This document shows positions 19,484 through 26,501 of a stretch of DNA of 26,501 nucleotides, one piece after another. The position numbers and the translations under genes are program-made. The notes under the pieces were generated by a model. That model was given only the letters and a program-made list of their open reading frames with translations. It was not told the origin of the DNA and did not search any database. The stretch comes from a virus: positions 1-26,501 of IMG/VR virus record IMGVR_UViG_3300030012_001208; one strand, 5' to 3'. Numbering within the stretch: the stretch's first letter is position 1; every line of letters begins with the position of its first letter.

Positions 19484-20692
19484 TTATGCTTCAATTAAGT
19501 TAGCAAAAGCTGTAGCATTTTGTACAGCATCACCATCAACTAGAGAAGTTAATACGTATCTTGGCTCACCAGTTCCAGAATTCGTATATATATCATAGAT
19601 GACATCTAATCCTCCAAATTGAGCTATGTGTACTTTAGAGAAGTCTCCAAAGATAGCGTGGTCTTTTCCACCAGTTCCACCATTACCAACATTAGTAGAT
19701 TGGAAAGCAAAATAACCATTGACAGTTTTGTCAGTATTATCATACAATGGAGAAACGCTAGAAACTTGAGCAGCAGTTTTAGCAGCTCCATAAGAGTTCA
19801 AATCTAATAGATAAGCCATTCTAGCTCCTTCTACTTGTACACCAGCAGTCAATACAGCAGTCTCCAAAGCTAAAGCACTACCAGCACTAAATGCAGCAGT
19901 AGAACCAGCAGCAGCATCTGCAAAGATAGAAGCTGGAGCGTTACTTACATCAGAAGTACCTAATAAAGCAGCCTCTAAAGTAGCAGCAACAGACTGAGCC
20001 ATATTTTTTCTCAATGCAGCCTCGATAGAAGCGTTTTGAGCGATAGCCTCAGCAGAAACATTAACAATAGAAATTAATTTATGTGGCTCTAATGTAACGC
20101 TTGAAGCAGTACCATTAGCAGCTGGAGCTGAACCACCAGTTTCAGGAACGAAGCCAGAGTTGATTGAGCTAAACACGGGAAATTTCATTGAATCGACACC
20201 TGAGTAAAAATTGGCACCGGCAGAAGCTAAAACTAAGTTTGCTTCTAATTGGTCAGTCCAAGCCATAACCTCAGTTGCATTACCAGCAGCAGTAGCTACA
20301 GCAGCACGTGTTAGGATTGTAGATGGTATAGCGATACCTTTAAATGATTGACCAGTATAACGAGCCTCGTTACGAGCTTCTTGGTCCATTTCCTTAACTA
20401 AGCCAGATAGACGACCAGTAGCCGCTTGATTCATAGCCTCTTGGAAAGAATAATCTCTAATCTCTTTTGGAGTGTTTTCTGTTACTTCTTTAACAGCTTT
20501 TGTAGCTTGAAGTTTTTCAAAAGACTCAGCTCTTACAGCCATCTTGTTTAACTCCTCTACTTTTGAATTTAAAGAATCAAAGTTGCTTTGCTCATCAGAA
20601 GATAAGTCACGACCTTCAGCAGATGCTACAAGTCCTTCCATCTTTTCGATAACCTCAGCTCTTTCCTCTTTATAAAGTTTTGATGTTTTCAT
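19484..20692 (-). CDS. Major capsid protein (HK97 fold)
   Basis: A 402-residue major capsid protein. The first 110 residues are a helical, charged delta-domain-like scaffold (YKEERAEVIEKMEGLVASAE, and SSDEQSNFDSLNSKVEELNK) which the prohead protease would remove. The shell domain starts around GIAIPSTILTRAAVATAAG (119 on) and continues with FPVFSSINSGFVPETGGSAP, ISIVNVSAEAIAQNA, and a C-terminal GGLDVIYDIYT segment, the usual HK97-fold order. It follows portal and protease genes as in HK97. The fused scaffold explains why no separate scaffold gene is seen. Confidence 0.95.
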   Translation of the reverse strand: MKTSKLYKEERAEVIEKMEGLVASAEGRDLSSDEQSNFDSLNSKVEELNKMAVRAESFEKLQATKAVKEVTENTPKEIRDYSFQEAMNQAATGRLSGLVKEMDQEARNEARYTGQSFKGIAIPSTILTRAAVATAAGNATEVMAWTDQLEANLVLASAGANFYSGVDSMKFPVFSSINSGFVPETGGSAPAANGTASSVTLEPHKLISIVNVSAEAIAQNASIEAALRKNMAQSVAATLEAALLGTSDVSNAPASIFADAAAGSTAAFSAGSALALETAVLTAGVQVEGARMAYLLDLNSYGAAKTAAQVSSVSPLYDNTDKTVNGYFAFQSTNVGNGGTGGKDHAIFGDFSKVHIAQFGGLDVIYDIYTNSGTGEPRYVLTSLVDGDAVQNATAFANLIEA

Positions 20693-20709
20693 TTTATAGA
20701 AAATTAATA

Positions 20710-22392
20710 TTAATATTTATTTTTTAAGATTTTTAAACGCATTTCATTGAGGGAGCGTTGTTTTAAATCTTCTTGTTCTTTTATACCCTCTAATTTTTCA
20801 GCCTCTAAATTTTCTTCAAATTTTTTAGCTTCTTCTTTTTCTTGCCATTCTTTCATAGAACGTAAAGCGACAGAACTACTTGCAGAATTATATGCTGGAA
20901 AAGTCACAACGCTCGTATCGAAAAGACGTGCAACTTTATCAATGGTTCTGATATTCATTCCATCTTTAACTTCCCAACTATCTTCTTCAACGGTAAACGC
21001 AAAGCTAGATTGATTGATTGTACCATTCTTTAGTAGTTCCATCAAATCTCTAGCTGTTGATGTGTTTGGCATATCTGCCTCATATCTTAATCCCTTCTCA
21101 TCAACAGAAAGTCTTAGCGTTCCGTTTGTTGTTCTAGCTAATGGCATACCATCGTGATTAATTAGGAATCTTACATCATCCTCTAAACGACCTTCAAAAG
21201 CCTTAGGAGCTATAAACTCTCTAAATCCACCCAAGTCATTTGACATTGAATTAAACACAGCTCCATAACCGACAACCGTTGGCTTATCTCCATCCATTCT
21301 AAGCTCTAAGTCTTGAACGTCAAAAGTTCTTACCTCTTTATTTGGATTAGTTCTTATCTCTGACTTTTCTTCTTCCTCGTGTCCTGGATAGTGGTCAGCT
21401 TCATCCATCTCGTCATCTTGTTCGTCTATCATTTCAACGTCATTGACATTTTTACCATAGTAGATAATGATTGAGTCATCAGTTTCCTCAATCTTTTGAA
21501 TGTGTCTTAAATCGTGCTTTTTCATAAATCTATTATTTTCTTCCATTTCTTTTTTTACTGGATGATTGTCTGGTAGTAAGTCTGTGTCGTGCTTACCTCC
21601 TTGAAATCTACCTTTTTTTAGAGCAAATAAAAACGAATTAACTCTTGCTAAACCCCAACTCTCTGGAGTCATATTTGGTCTAACCGAGCCTGGATTTGTA
21701 TTGTATGCTCCAACTCCTCTATCAAAAACCTTTACAAGTTCAGCATAAGTAGTACGACCATTCCAAGCTAAATCAAGCTTTTTTATTTCTTCGTTATGTT
21801 TTTCAACTTTATTTTCTAAAGCCTTTTTAATTTTAGCAGTAACTTGGTTTTCTTCTTTTTTGCCTTCTAGCTTTTTAGTTAATTCTAAAATTACATCTTT
21901 CATTCCTTGCTCTCCAAGTGTTCCAATCGTACCCCATTTAATTTGAGCAACTACACCACCAACATTAGATAGATTAGGCTCTGTATCTCCTTTAAATTGT
22001 TTACCATCTTCAAAGTGTCTTTTTATCCAAGACTCTCTCTCTTTAATCCATTCTCTGATAGCCTCAGTATCTTGACCATCTCTAGCTCTTTCCCATAACA
22101 TAAAAGCCTCATTTCCTCTTATGTTACCTCCAGCTTTCCAAATCTCTGGAGTTTGTTCTTTTATAGTTTTAGCAAAGTTAAAGTCAAACTGTGGTTCTTC
22201 ACTATTTCTAAGACTTATCTTTTTATCATCTCCCTTGTTAGGAAAGTTTGTTTGTCTTTCTTCTTCTAATTGTAAAGAACAGATAGCTAACCTTTGGTCA
22301 TCTTCATACTCGTTTACCATAGTATCATCAGCCATACATCTCTCGATAAAATCCTCGTTAGTTTCGTCTATATTTTTAGTAGGTATCGGCAT
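20710..22392 (-). CDS. Prohead protease with a long N-terminal extension
   Basis: A 560-residue protein. Residues 353-510 are an HK97-type (S78/U35) prohead protease: strand VVGYGAVFNSMS, the catalytic histidine in FLINHDGMPLAR (H413), the serine in NQSSFAFTV (S462 or S463), and a FDTSVVTFPAY strand (491-501). Most such proteases have about 200 residues. The extra 350 N-terminal residues hold a short CMADD-type N-terminal motif (19-23), a helical module with EIWKAGGNIRGNEAF and VVAQIKWGTIGTLGEQGMK, a second module with RGVGAYNTNPGSVRPN and LARVNSFLFALKKGRFQGGK, and a very acidic linker (320-345). A coiled-coil tail (512-560) follows the protease. The extension modules recur in environmental phages, function unknown. 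Start overlaps the portal stop. Confidence 0.85.
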   Translation of the reverse strand: MPIPTKNIDETNEDFIERCMADDTMVNEYEDDQRLAICSLQLEEERQTNFPNKGDDKKISLRNSEEPQFDFNFAKTIKEQTPEIWKAGGNIRGNEAFMLWERARDGQDTEAIREWIKERESWIKRHFEDGKQFKGDTEPNLSNVGGVVAQIKWGTIGTLGEQGMKDVILELTKKLEGKKEENQVTAKIKKALENKVEKHNEEIKKLDLAWNGRTTYAELVKVFDRGVGAYNTNPGSVRPNMTPESWGLARVNSFLFALKKGRFQGGKHDTDLLPDNHPVKKEMEENNRFMKKHDLRHIQKIEETDDSIIIYYGKNVNDVEMIDEQDDEMDEADHYPGHEEEEKSEIRTNPNKEVRTFDVQDLELRMDGDKPTVVGYGAVFNSMSNDLGGFREFIAPKAFEGRLEDDVRFLINHDGMPLARTTNGTLRLSVDEKGLRYEADMPNTSTARDLMELLKNGTINQSSFAFTVEEDSWEVKDGMNIRTIDKVARLFDTSVVTFPAYNSASSSVALRSMKEWQEKEEAKKFEENLEAEKLEGIKEQEDLKQRSLNEMRLKILKNKY

Positions 22393-23582
22393 TATTCTTT
22401 ATCCTCCTCCTCTATATCTCCAACTGGAGCAAAATTTAATGGCATAAATAATTGGTCGCCTTCTGGACCTACTCTATTCAAGTCCTCCATTCGTCTAATC
22501 TCATTAATAGACAAAGCACCAATAGAAGCCATCTCTCTGTAATAACTTGCACGAGAAGCACTATCTCCTCTTAGTAAAGCATTAGCATCTAGCTTAATAG
22601 TAAACGAGCCAAACTCTGTTTCTCTAAATAGCTTTCTGTTAAGCTCTTGCTCTACCATTACCATATAAGGCATTAGGGTAAATCTTACAAAGTCAATACT
22701 TAAAGCCTCAATAGATGAATAGTTTGCAGCTTTCTCTAAGTGACCAATCAAAGATAATGGCACTTTAAATATTCTTGCTACTTCCTCAATCTGAAAACGT
22801 CTAGTCTCTAAAAGCTGATACTTATTAGCATCAATGTTAGTTTGCTCAAATGTCATACCTTCCTCAAGGATAGCAGTCTTACCAGCTACAAACGAGCCAG
22901 AGTAATTCTGATTCCAAGAGTTCTTTAATCTTGCAACAGCTTCTTTACTTAGTTTGCCAGGATGTTTAATAACTCCACCAACTTGTGCAGAGTTTCCTAG
23001 ATAACTATTAGCTGTATCGTTAGCAGCAATAGAAGTAGCTATTGTAGTGTTCTGTGCTTTTAATACGCTTACTCCCTCACATCCGTTAAACGATAGATTG
23101 AAAAAGTGTAGCATATCCTCTTTCATTACTCCAATCTCATAGTTTTTAATGTCGTAATATATTTGACCATCGTGCTTAATTACTTTGACATCTTCTGGAT
23201 TGATAGGAATAAGTGAGATTGGTCTTGCGTTGCCATCTCTCTCAATATAAAAATACGCATTCCCCTCTAGTAATAAGTTGGTCATTAGAGTATCTAGGAA
23301 TGTGTATGGTGTCATATACTCGTTAGGATTACGAGCTAGTAGTCGGTAGATTGGATGGCTAACGTCAGTTATCTTGTCGTCATCCTCCTCGACTCTGTAA
23401 ACTTTTATGGGTAGACTTGCTATTGATTCACTAATAACTCTAACACAAGCAAAGACTGCGCTGAATGTTAAAGATGTATCTCTATTAACTGCTGTTTTGT
23501 TGGCTGCACCATAACCACCAAACACAGCTCTTAAAAAATTATCTCCACGCTTTTCTGAACGTAGGAAGTCAAATAGTCCCAT
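22392..23582 (-). CDS. Portal protein (HK97 family)
   Basis: A 396-residue portal of the HK97 family, normal length. Recognisable parts: NRDTSLTFSAVFACVRVISE followed by SIASLPIKVYRV (residues 34-65), the NPNEYMTPYTFLDTLMTNLL helix with LEGNAYFYIERD, a GVSVLKAQNTTIA helix, and the C-terminal FKVPLSLIGHLEKA ... SSIEALSIDFVRFTLMPYMV region. It forms the twelve-fold ring through which DNA is packaged and leaves. The gene lies 42 bases after the terminase large subunit, one of the few real gaps in the late operon. Confidence 0.95.
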   Translation of the reverse strand: MGLFDFLRSEKRGDNFLRAVFGGYGAANKTAVNRDTSLTFSAVFACVRVISESIASLPIKVYRVEEDDDKITDVSHPIYRLLARNPNEYMTPYTFLDTLMTNLLLEGNAYFYIERDGNARPISLIPINPEDVKVIKHDGQIYYDIKNYEIGVMKEDMLHFFNLSFNGCEGVSVLKAQNTTIATSIAANDTANSYLGNSAQVGGVIKHPGKLSKEAVARLKNSWNQNYSGSFVAGKTAILEEGMTFEQTNIDANKYQLLETRRFQIEEVARIFKVPLSLIGHLEKAANYSSIEALSIDFVRFTLMPYMVMVEQELNRKLFRETEFGSFTIKLDANALLRGDSASRASYYREMASIGALSINEIRRMEDLNRVGPEGDQLFMPLNFAPVGDIEEEDKE

Positions 23583-23586
23583 AAAA

Positions 23587-23603
23587 TTGTAATTACATTA
23601 CAA
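23587..23603 (-). repeat. AT-rich inverted repeat just before the portal gene
   Basis: TTGTAAT and its reverse complement ATTACAA lie three bases apart, directly before the portal ATG, in the 42-base gap after the terminase gene. The stem is weak (mostly A-T). It may be a binding site or a leader structure. No other feature is seen in that gap. Confidence 0.4.
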
Positions 23604-23624
23604 AGATAAAAGAAATCGCAAAAG

Positions 23625-25193
23625 TCAAATCCACATTATACCTCTATCGTCATAGGTAGATGAGTCGCTAGAATCGTCATTCATATAACAGCCTAGAGCC
23701 ATTACAAGAGCAACCATTCCGTCAATCTTCTCAGTTGATTTACTTTTATCCATTTTAATATTACCAGCTGGGTCTGACTTCATAGCTAAGTTAGAACACA
23801 TCCACCTTAACACTTTGTTACCAGCGTGGTTAATCTGTTTGCCTAAAACTAACTTTTCTAGTTCTTTAGTTGGTGCTGACATACTAGCAAAGCCTTGACC
23901 ATAGCTCTCCATTGGTAATCCATCTTCTGTTAAATCAATCACTAGTTGGCTAGAGTTCCAACGGTCATAGGCTATCGACTTAATGTTTACAACCTCAGCA
24001 ACTTCTTTTATTCTACGTTTTATATAGTTGTAGTCTGTGACATCGCCCTCAGTTAGTTCCATCAATCCCTCTTTCTCCCAACCTATGTAGTCTACTTGGT
24101 CACGTCTTGAACGAATGAAAGCGTTTTCTTTAGGAGCAAAGAAGTAAGGGATTACCGTAAACCTATCATCCTCTGGAATAATTAACAGAAATGCACTAAT
24201 GTCCCTAACCGAAGCTAAATCTAAACCAGCATAAGCAGTCATCCCTTTGTAATCTTCTAAGTTGATTGGAGCTTTGTTACACTCCATCCATTGTTGGTCT
24301 GATAGCCACTTACTAGCTGATGACATCCATTGGTTGAGGTGTAACATTCTAAAAGTATTCTCATAGCTTGGTAATTTGATTGCTTTTTCTTGTTCTCTTT
24401 TGAGATAGTCTAATTTTACAACTCCACTTTCAAGTCCAGGATTTGCAATCTTGAGAGCCTCTTCACTTGTCCAATCTGTTTCTAAATCACAAGCATACTT
24501 GACATAGTAGAAACTAGAATCTTTGATTATACCCTCTGATACTTTACGACCATACTCCTCTGTCTTGTAGCATATCGACTCACGATTGTAACCAGCAGTA
24601 GTAATCGCTATTGTCAATGGTTGCCTCCTACTACCAACTGAAGTAGTCAAGGCATCCCATAGGCTAGAATCTTTCTGAACAAAAAACTCGTCCATACAAA
24701 TAAAACTAGCGTTGTATCCAAACTTAGAACTAGCCTCAGAACTGATAGCCTTAAATGCTGAGTTGCTTTTCTCGTGGATAATAGAGTTCTTAAATACTTT
24801 TAGATTTTTGTTTAGTTGATTGTCAGCTCTAACCATTCCACTAGCAACATCAAATATAATACCAGCTTGTTGTCTATCTCCAGCTGCAATATAACACTCA
24901 GCCGAAGGCTCGTTGTCGGCTAGTAACATATACAAAGCGATAGCACTAATTAGAGTAGACTTTCCGTTCTTTCTTGGTAGACAAATGTAAGCAGTTCTAA
25001 ATCTTCTTAGACCACTATCTCTATACTTCCAACCAAATAAATCTCTTACTATTGTTTTCTGAAATGGCTCTAACTTAAATGGCTGACCTCCTAACTCTCC
25101 TTTGATATGCTTGATGTGATTCTCTATAAAGTAGACAACTCTATCGGCTGCCTTATCATCAAAGTAAAAAGTCTTATCCTCTTTAAGTTTCAT
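23625..25193 (-). CDS. Terminase large subunit
   Basis: A 522-residue packaging ATPase-nuclease of the HK97/Terminase_1 type. ATPase motifs: Walker A PRKNGKST (73-80), Walker B FICMDEF (164-170, with the catalytic glutamate at 169), coupling motif TTAG (198-201). Nuclease motifs: first aspartate D325 in AYAGLDLASVRD, then YDRWNS (409-414) and a late aspartate D491 in KIDGMVAL. Length is normal. It cuts concatemeric DNA and pumps it into the prohead. It overlaps the methyltransferase gene upstream by 4 bases, which separates it from the small subunit gene. Base content is higher in G+C than that gene (23 of 60 bases in the line from 24301). Confidence 0.95.
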   Translation of the reverse strand: MKLKEDKTFYFDDKAADRVVYFIENHIKHIKGELGGQPFKLEPFQKTIVRDLFGWKYRDSGLRRFRTAYICLPRKNGKSTLISAIALYMLLADNEPSAECYIAAGDRQQAGIIFDVASGMVRADNQLNKNLKVFKNSIIHEKSNSAFKAISSEASSKFGYNASFICMDEFFVQKDSSLWDALTTSVGSRRQPLTIAITTAGYNRESICYKTEEYGRKVSEGIIKDSSFYYVKYACDLETDWTSEEALKIANPGLESGVVKLDYLKREQEKAIKLPSYENTFRMLHLNQWMSSASKWLSDQQWMECNKAPINLEDYKGMTAYAGLDLASVRDISAFLLIIPEDDRFTVIPYFFAPKENAFIRSRRDQVDYIGWEKEGLMELTEGDVTDYNYIKRRIKEVAEVVNIKSIAYDRWNSSQLVIDLTEDGLPMESYGQGFASMSAPTKELEKLVLGKQINHAGNKVLRWMCSNLAMKSDPAGNIKMDKSKSTEKIDGMVALVMALGCYMNDDSSDSSTYDDRGIMWI

Positions 25194-25948
25194 ATTAGAC
25201 TTAGTTGAGGTTGATGTTCTTTAATTCTTTTACTTGCAATCTCAAAATAGTTTTTATCTTTTTCTATCCCTATAAAATATCTATTTAAATTTTTACAAGC
25301 TACTCCAGTTGTTCCACTACCCATAGTGAAATCTAATACTGTTTCGTTTTCTTTGGTGTATGTTTTAATAAGATACTCTATTAAAGCCACTGGTTTTTGT
25401 GTTGGATGTTGTCTTTTTATACCCTTTTCAGTTGTATTAAATTTTTGAATAGATGAAGGTTGTCTTAATTCTTGTCCTTGTGTTGTACAAATTGTTTTTT
25501 TCATACGAATTGTATTACAAGCTTTTCCTATATTATAATTTGCTTTAATTCTTTCTAAACCGTTGCCTTTTCTTTTTTCTTTAATCGGATAATATTTATG
25601 AGTTTTATAACTAAATACACTTATAACTTCGTGTTCTTTCATTGGTTGATATTTTACCAAAGCAAAATTAGAACCTCTATTTTTTTCCCATATCCAGTCA
25701 TATTTAAAGTTTTTAATATTGCTCATTCTTAAAGCACTACTAAACGGCTCACTACCAAATAAAACTATAGCACCATTAGGTTTTATTATTCTATTTAATT
25801 GTTCCCACATTGCTTCAAAAGGAATTACATTATCCCACTTACACGCTGTCGTTCCATAGGGTGGGTCTGTAATTATAGAATCAATACTATTATCTCTAAT
25901 AGATTTCATTACCTCTAAACAATCTCCGTTATATAAGTCAATCATCAA
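25190..25948 (-). CDS. DNA adenine-type methyltransferase between the terminase genes
   Basis: A 252-residue methyltransferase of the beta class: DPPY at residues 28-31 (ITDPPYGTTACKWDN) comes first, a long central recognition region follows, and HPTQKPVALIEYLIKTY (181-197), then VLDFTMGSGTTGVAC (204-218) and RYFIGIEKDKNYFEIA at the end give the cofactor site. DPPY favours N6-adenine methylation. It is an orphan, with no nuclease partner. Its ATG overlaps the small subunit stop and its stop overlaps the large subunit start, so it is translated with the packaging genes and could mark DNA before it is packaged. The gene is clearly AT-richer than both terminase genes (14 of 60 bases G+C in the line from 25501). 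Confidence 0.9.
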   Translation of the reverse strand: MMIDLYNGDCLEVMKSIRDNSIDSIITDPPYGTTACKWDNVIPFEAMWEQLNRIIKPNGAIVLFGSEPFSSALRMSNIKNFKYDWIWEKNRGSNFALVKYQPMKEHEVISVFSYKTHKYYPIKEKRKGNGLERIKANYNIGKACNTIRMKKTICTTQGQELRQPSSIQKFNTTEKGIKRQHPTQKPVALIEYLIKTYTKENETVLDFTMGSGTTGVACKNLNRYFIGIEKDKNYFEIASKRIKEHQPQLSLI

Positions 25949-26418
25949 TCAAAGAAATTAAAATCATCAGTCCTTTCCTCATCTTGTTCTGGCATACTAA
26001 GGGATGCTCTTGAGCTTGGAGTGAAACCAAATTGCGTAGCAATTTTCATTGCGTTCTGTAAAGCGTTCTGCATTACTTTATATTTTGGAGCAATCTTACT
26101 AGACCTCAACCGACCATCTTTGTCAATGGTCTGCTCTGTGAAGTTGCCTTGTAACTCTTGAGCTATCTCTCTATAGATTCCTATCTCATTACAATAGGCT
26201 GCTAAGATTGATAAGTCAGTCAAGTGTAACATCTTAATATTGGCTAGTTCGTTAGTGACTAAGTCCCATTCATCTGCACCTTGTTTATTGAGAAAGGAGG
26301 GAGCTGAAGGCATACTAACAACTTGAGAAGTTTCCATTTCATTTCCCACCAATCTGGATTTCTCTAGTGTGCCTTTTAGCTCCTTTACTTTTGTTGGTAT
26401 TTTTTTTCTCCCTCTCAT
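25945..26418 (-). CDS. Terminase small subunit (P27 family)
   Basis: A 157-residue protein of the P27 family: basic start MRGRKKIPTKVKELKG, a MPSAPSFLNKQGADEWDLV segment (residues 36-54), a helix with LHLTDLSILAAYCNEIGIYR, a GRLRSSKIAPKYKVMQNALQ segment and QFGFTPSSRASLSM at the end (129-142). These are the standard conserved blocks. It recognises phage DNA and starts packaging. It is the first late gene in the window, 83 bases from the right edge; nothing else is recognisable in those bases except a small palindrome. Its end overlaps the methyltransferase start by 4 bases. Confidence 0.95.
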   Translation of the reverse strand: MRGRKKIPTKVKELKGTLEKSRLVGNEMETSQVVSMPSAPSFLNKQGADEWDLVTNELANIKMLHLTDLSILAAYCNEIGIYREIAQELQGNFTEQTIDKDGRLRSSKIAPKYKVMQNALQNAMKIATQFGFTPSSRASLSMPEQDEERTDDFNFFD

Positions 26419-26445
26419 TAACTGAACTTAAACTGGTTTTAGTTT

Positions 26446-26459
26446 GGTATATCTATACC
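26446..26459. repeat. 14-bp palindrome upstream of the terminase small subunit
   Basis: GGTATA, TC, TATACC form a perfect inverted repeat about 28 bases before the first late gene. The region 26419-26501 has no other recognisable element and no good Bacteroidota promoter. The palindrome could be an operator, part of a packaging site, or chance. Confidence 0.45.
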
Positions 26460-26501
26460 CACACGATTTAGATTTAATTATGCGTATAAAATATCGATAC
26501 A

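Noticed and set aside
1-26501. tRNA genes, CRISPR arrays, insertion sequences, integrase and attachment sites
   Set aside because: I looked for cloverleaf patterns, regularly spaced repeats, transposase or recombinase motifs and found none.

Overview
The window reads as one nearly complete tailed-phage genome segment (siphovirus type, HK97-like head). It is AT-rich, and every gene I can support lies on the minus strand, so transcription runs from the right end (about 26,400) to the left end (about 18). The likely host is a member of the Bacteroidota, probably a Flavobacteria-like bacterium. Three things point there: the genes examined lack Shine-Dalgarno leaders and instead have A-rich leaders before ATG; the one good promoter matches the Bacteroidota form TTTG-N20-TAnnTTTG (8941-8972); and the small accessory proteins have the look of marine flavophage proteins. 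I see no integrase, repressor, tRNA, CRISPR array or insertion sequence.

Late (structural) operon, 26,418 down to about 9,140: P27-type terminase small subunit, an inserted adenine-type DNA methyltransferase, terminase large subunit, portal, an unusually long prohead protease, HK97-fold capsid protein, four head-tail connector and completion proteins, a small basic protein, tail tube protein, tail assembly chaperone, tape measure, two tail tip/fibre proteins, three tiny genes, an M15 endolysin, a holin-like protein and a metallophosphoesterase. A rho-independent terminator (9048-9078) closes it. The tail assembly chaperone is read through a -1 ribosomal frameshift: the 144 bases between the end of gpG and the next start are open in the -1 frame and encode a typical gpT-like domain. 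Hairpins follow the capsid gene and precede the chaperone gene, so they may tune output inside the operon.

Early (DNA metabolism) region, 8,972 down to 18: a promoter, one small gene with its own terminator, then a tightly packed run of overlapping genes. These are a membrane protein, a single-strand-binding-like protein, a free-standing DnaA domain IV-like protein, a winged-helix protein, an SNF2-type helicase, a second amino-methyltransferase, a winged-helix replication-initiator-like protein with a 22-bp direct repeat inside its gene (candidate origin), a compact cytosine-5 methyltransferase, a NinG-like nuclease, a DUF3310-like protein, an HNH nuclease and several unknown small proteins. 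No DNA polymerase or DnaB-type helicase is seen, so replication probably relies on the host replisome recruited by the initiator and DnaA-like proteins.

The methyltransferase and SNF2 genes look clearly more AT-rich than their neighbours, as if gained separately. The gene order HNH - small genes - (window edge) - terminase small subunit is what a circularly permuted phage map would give if the two window ends are joined, so the window may be a whole genome of about 26.5 kb. That is inference.
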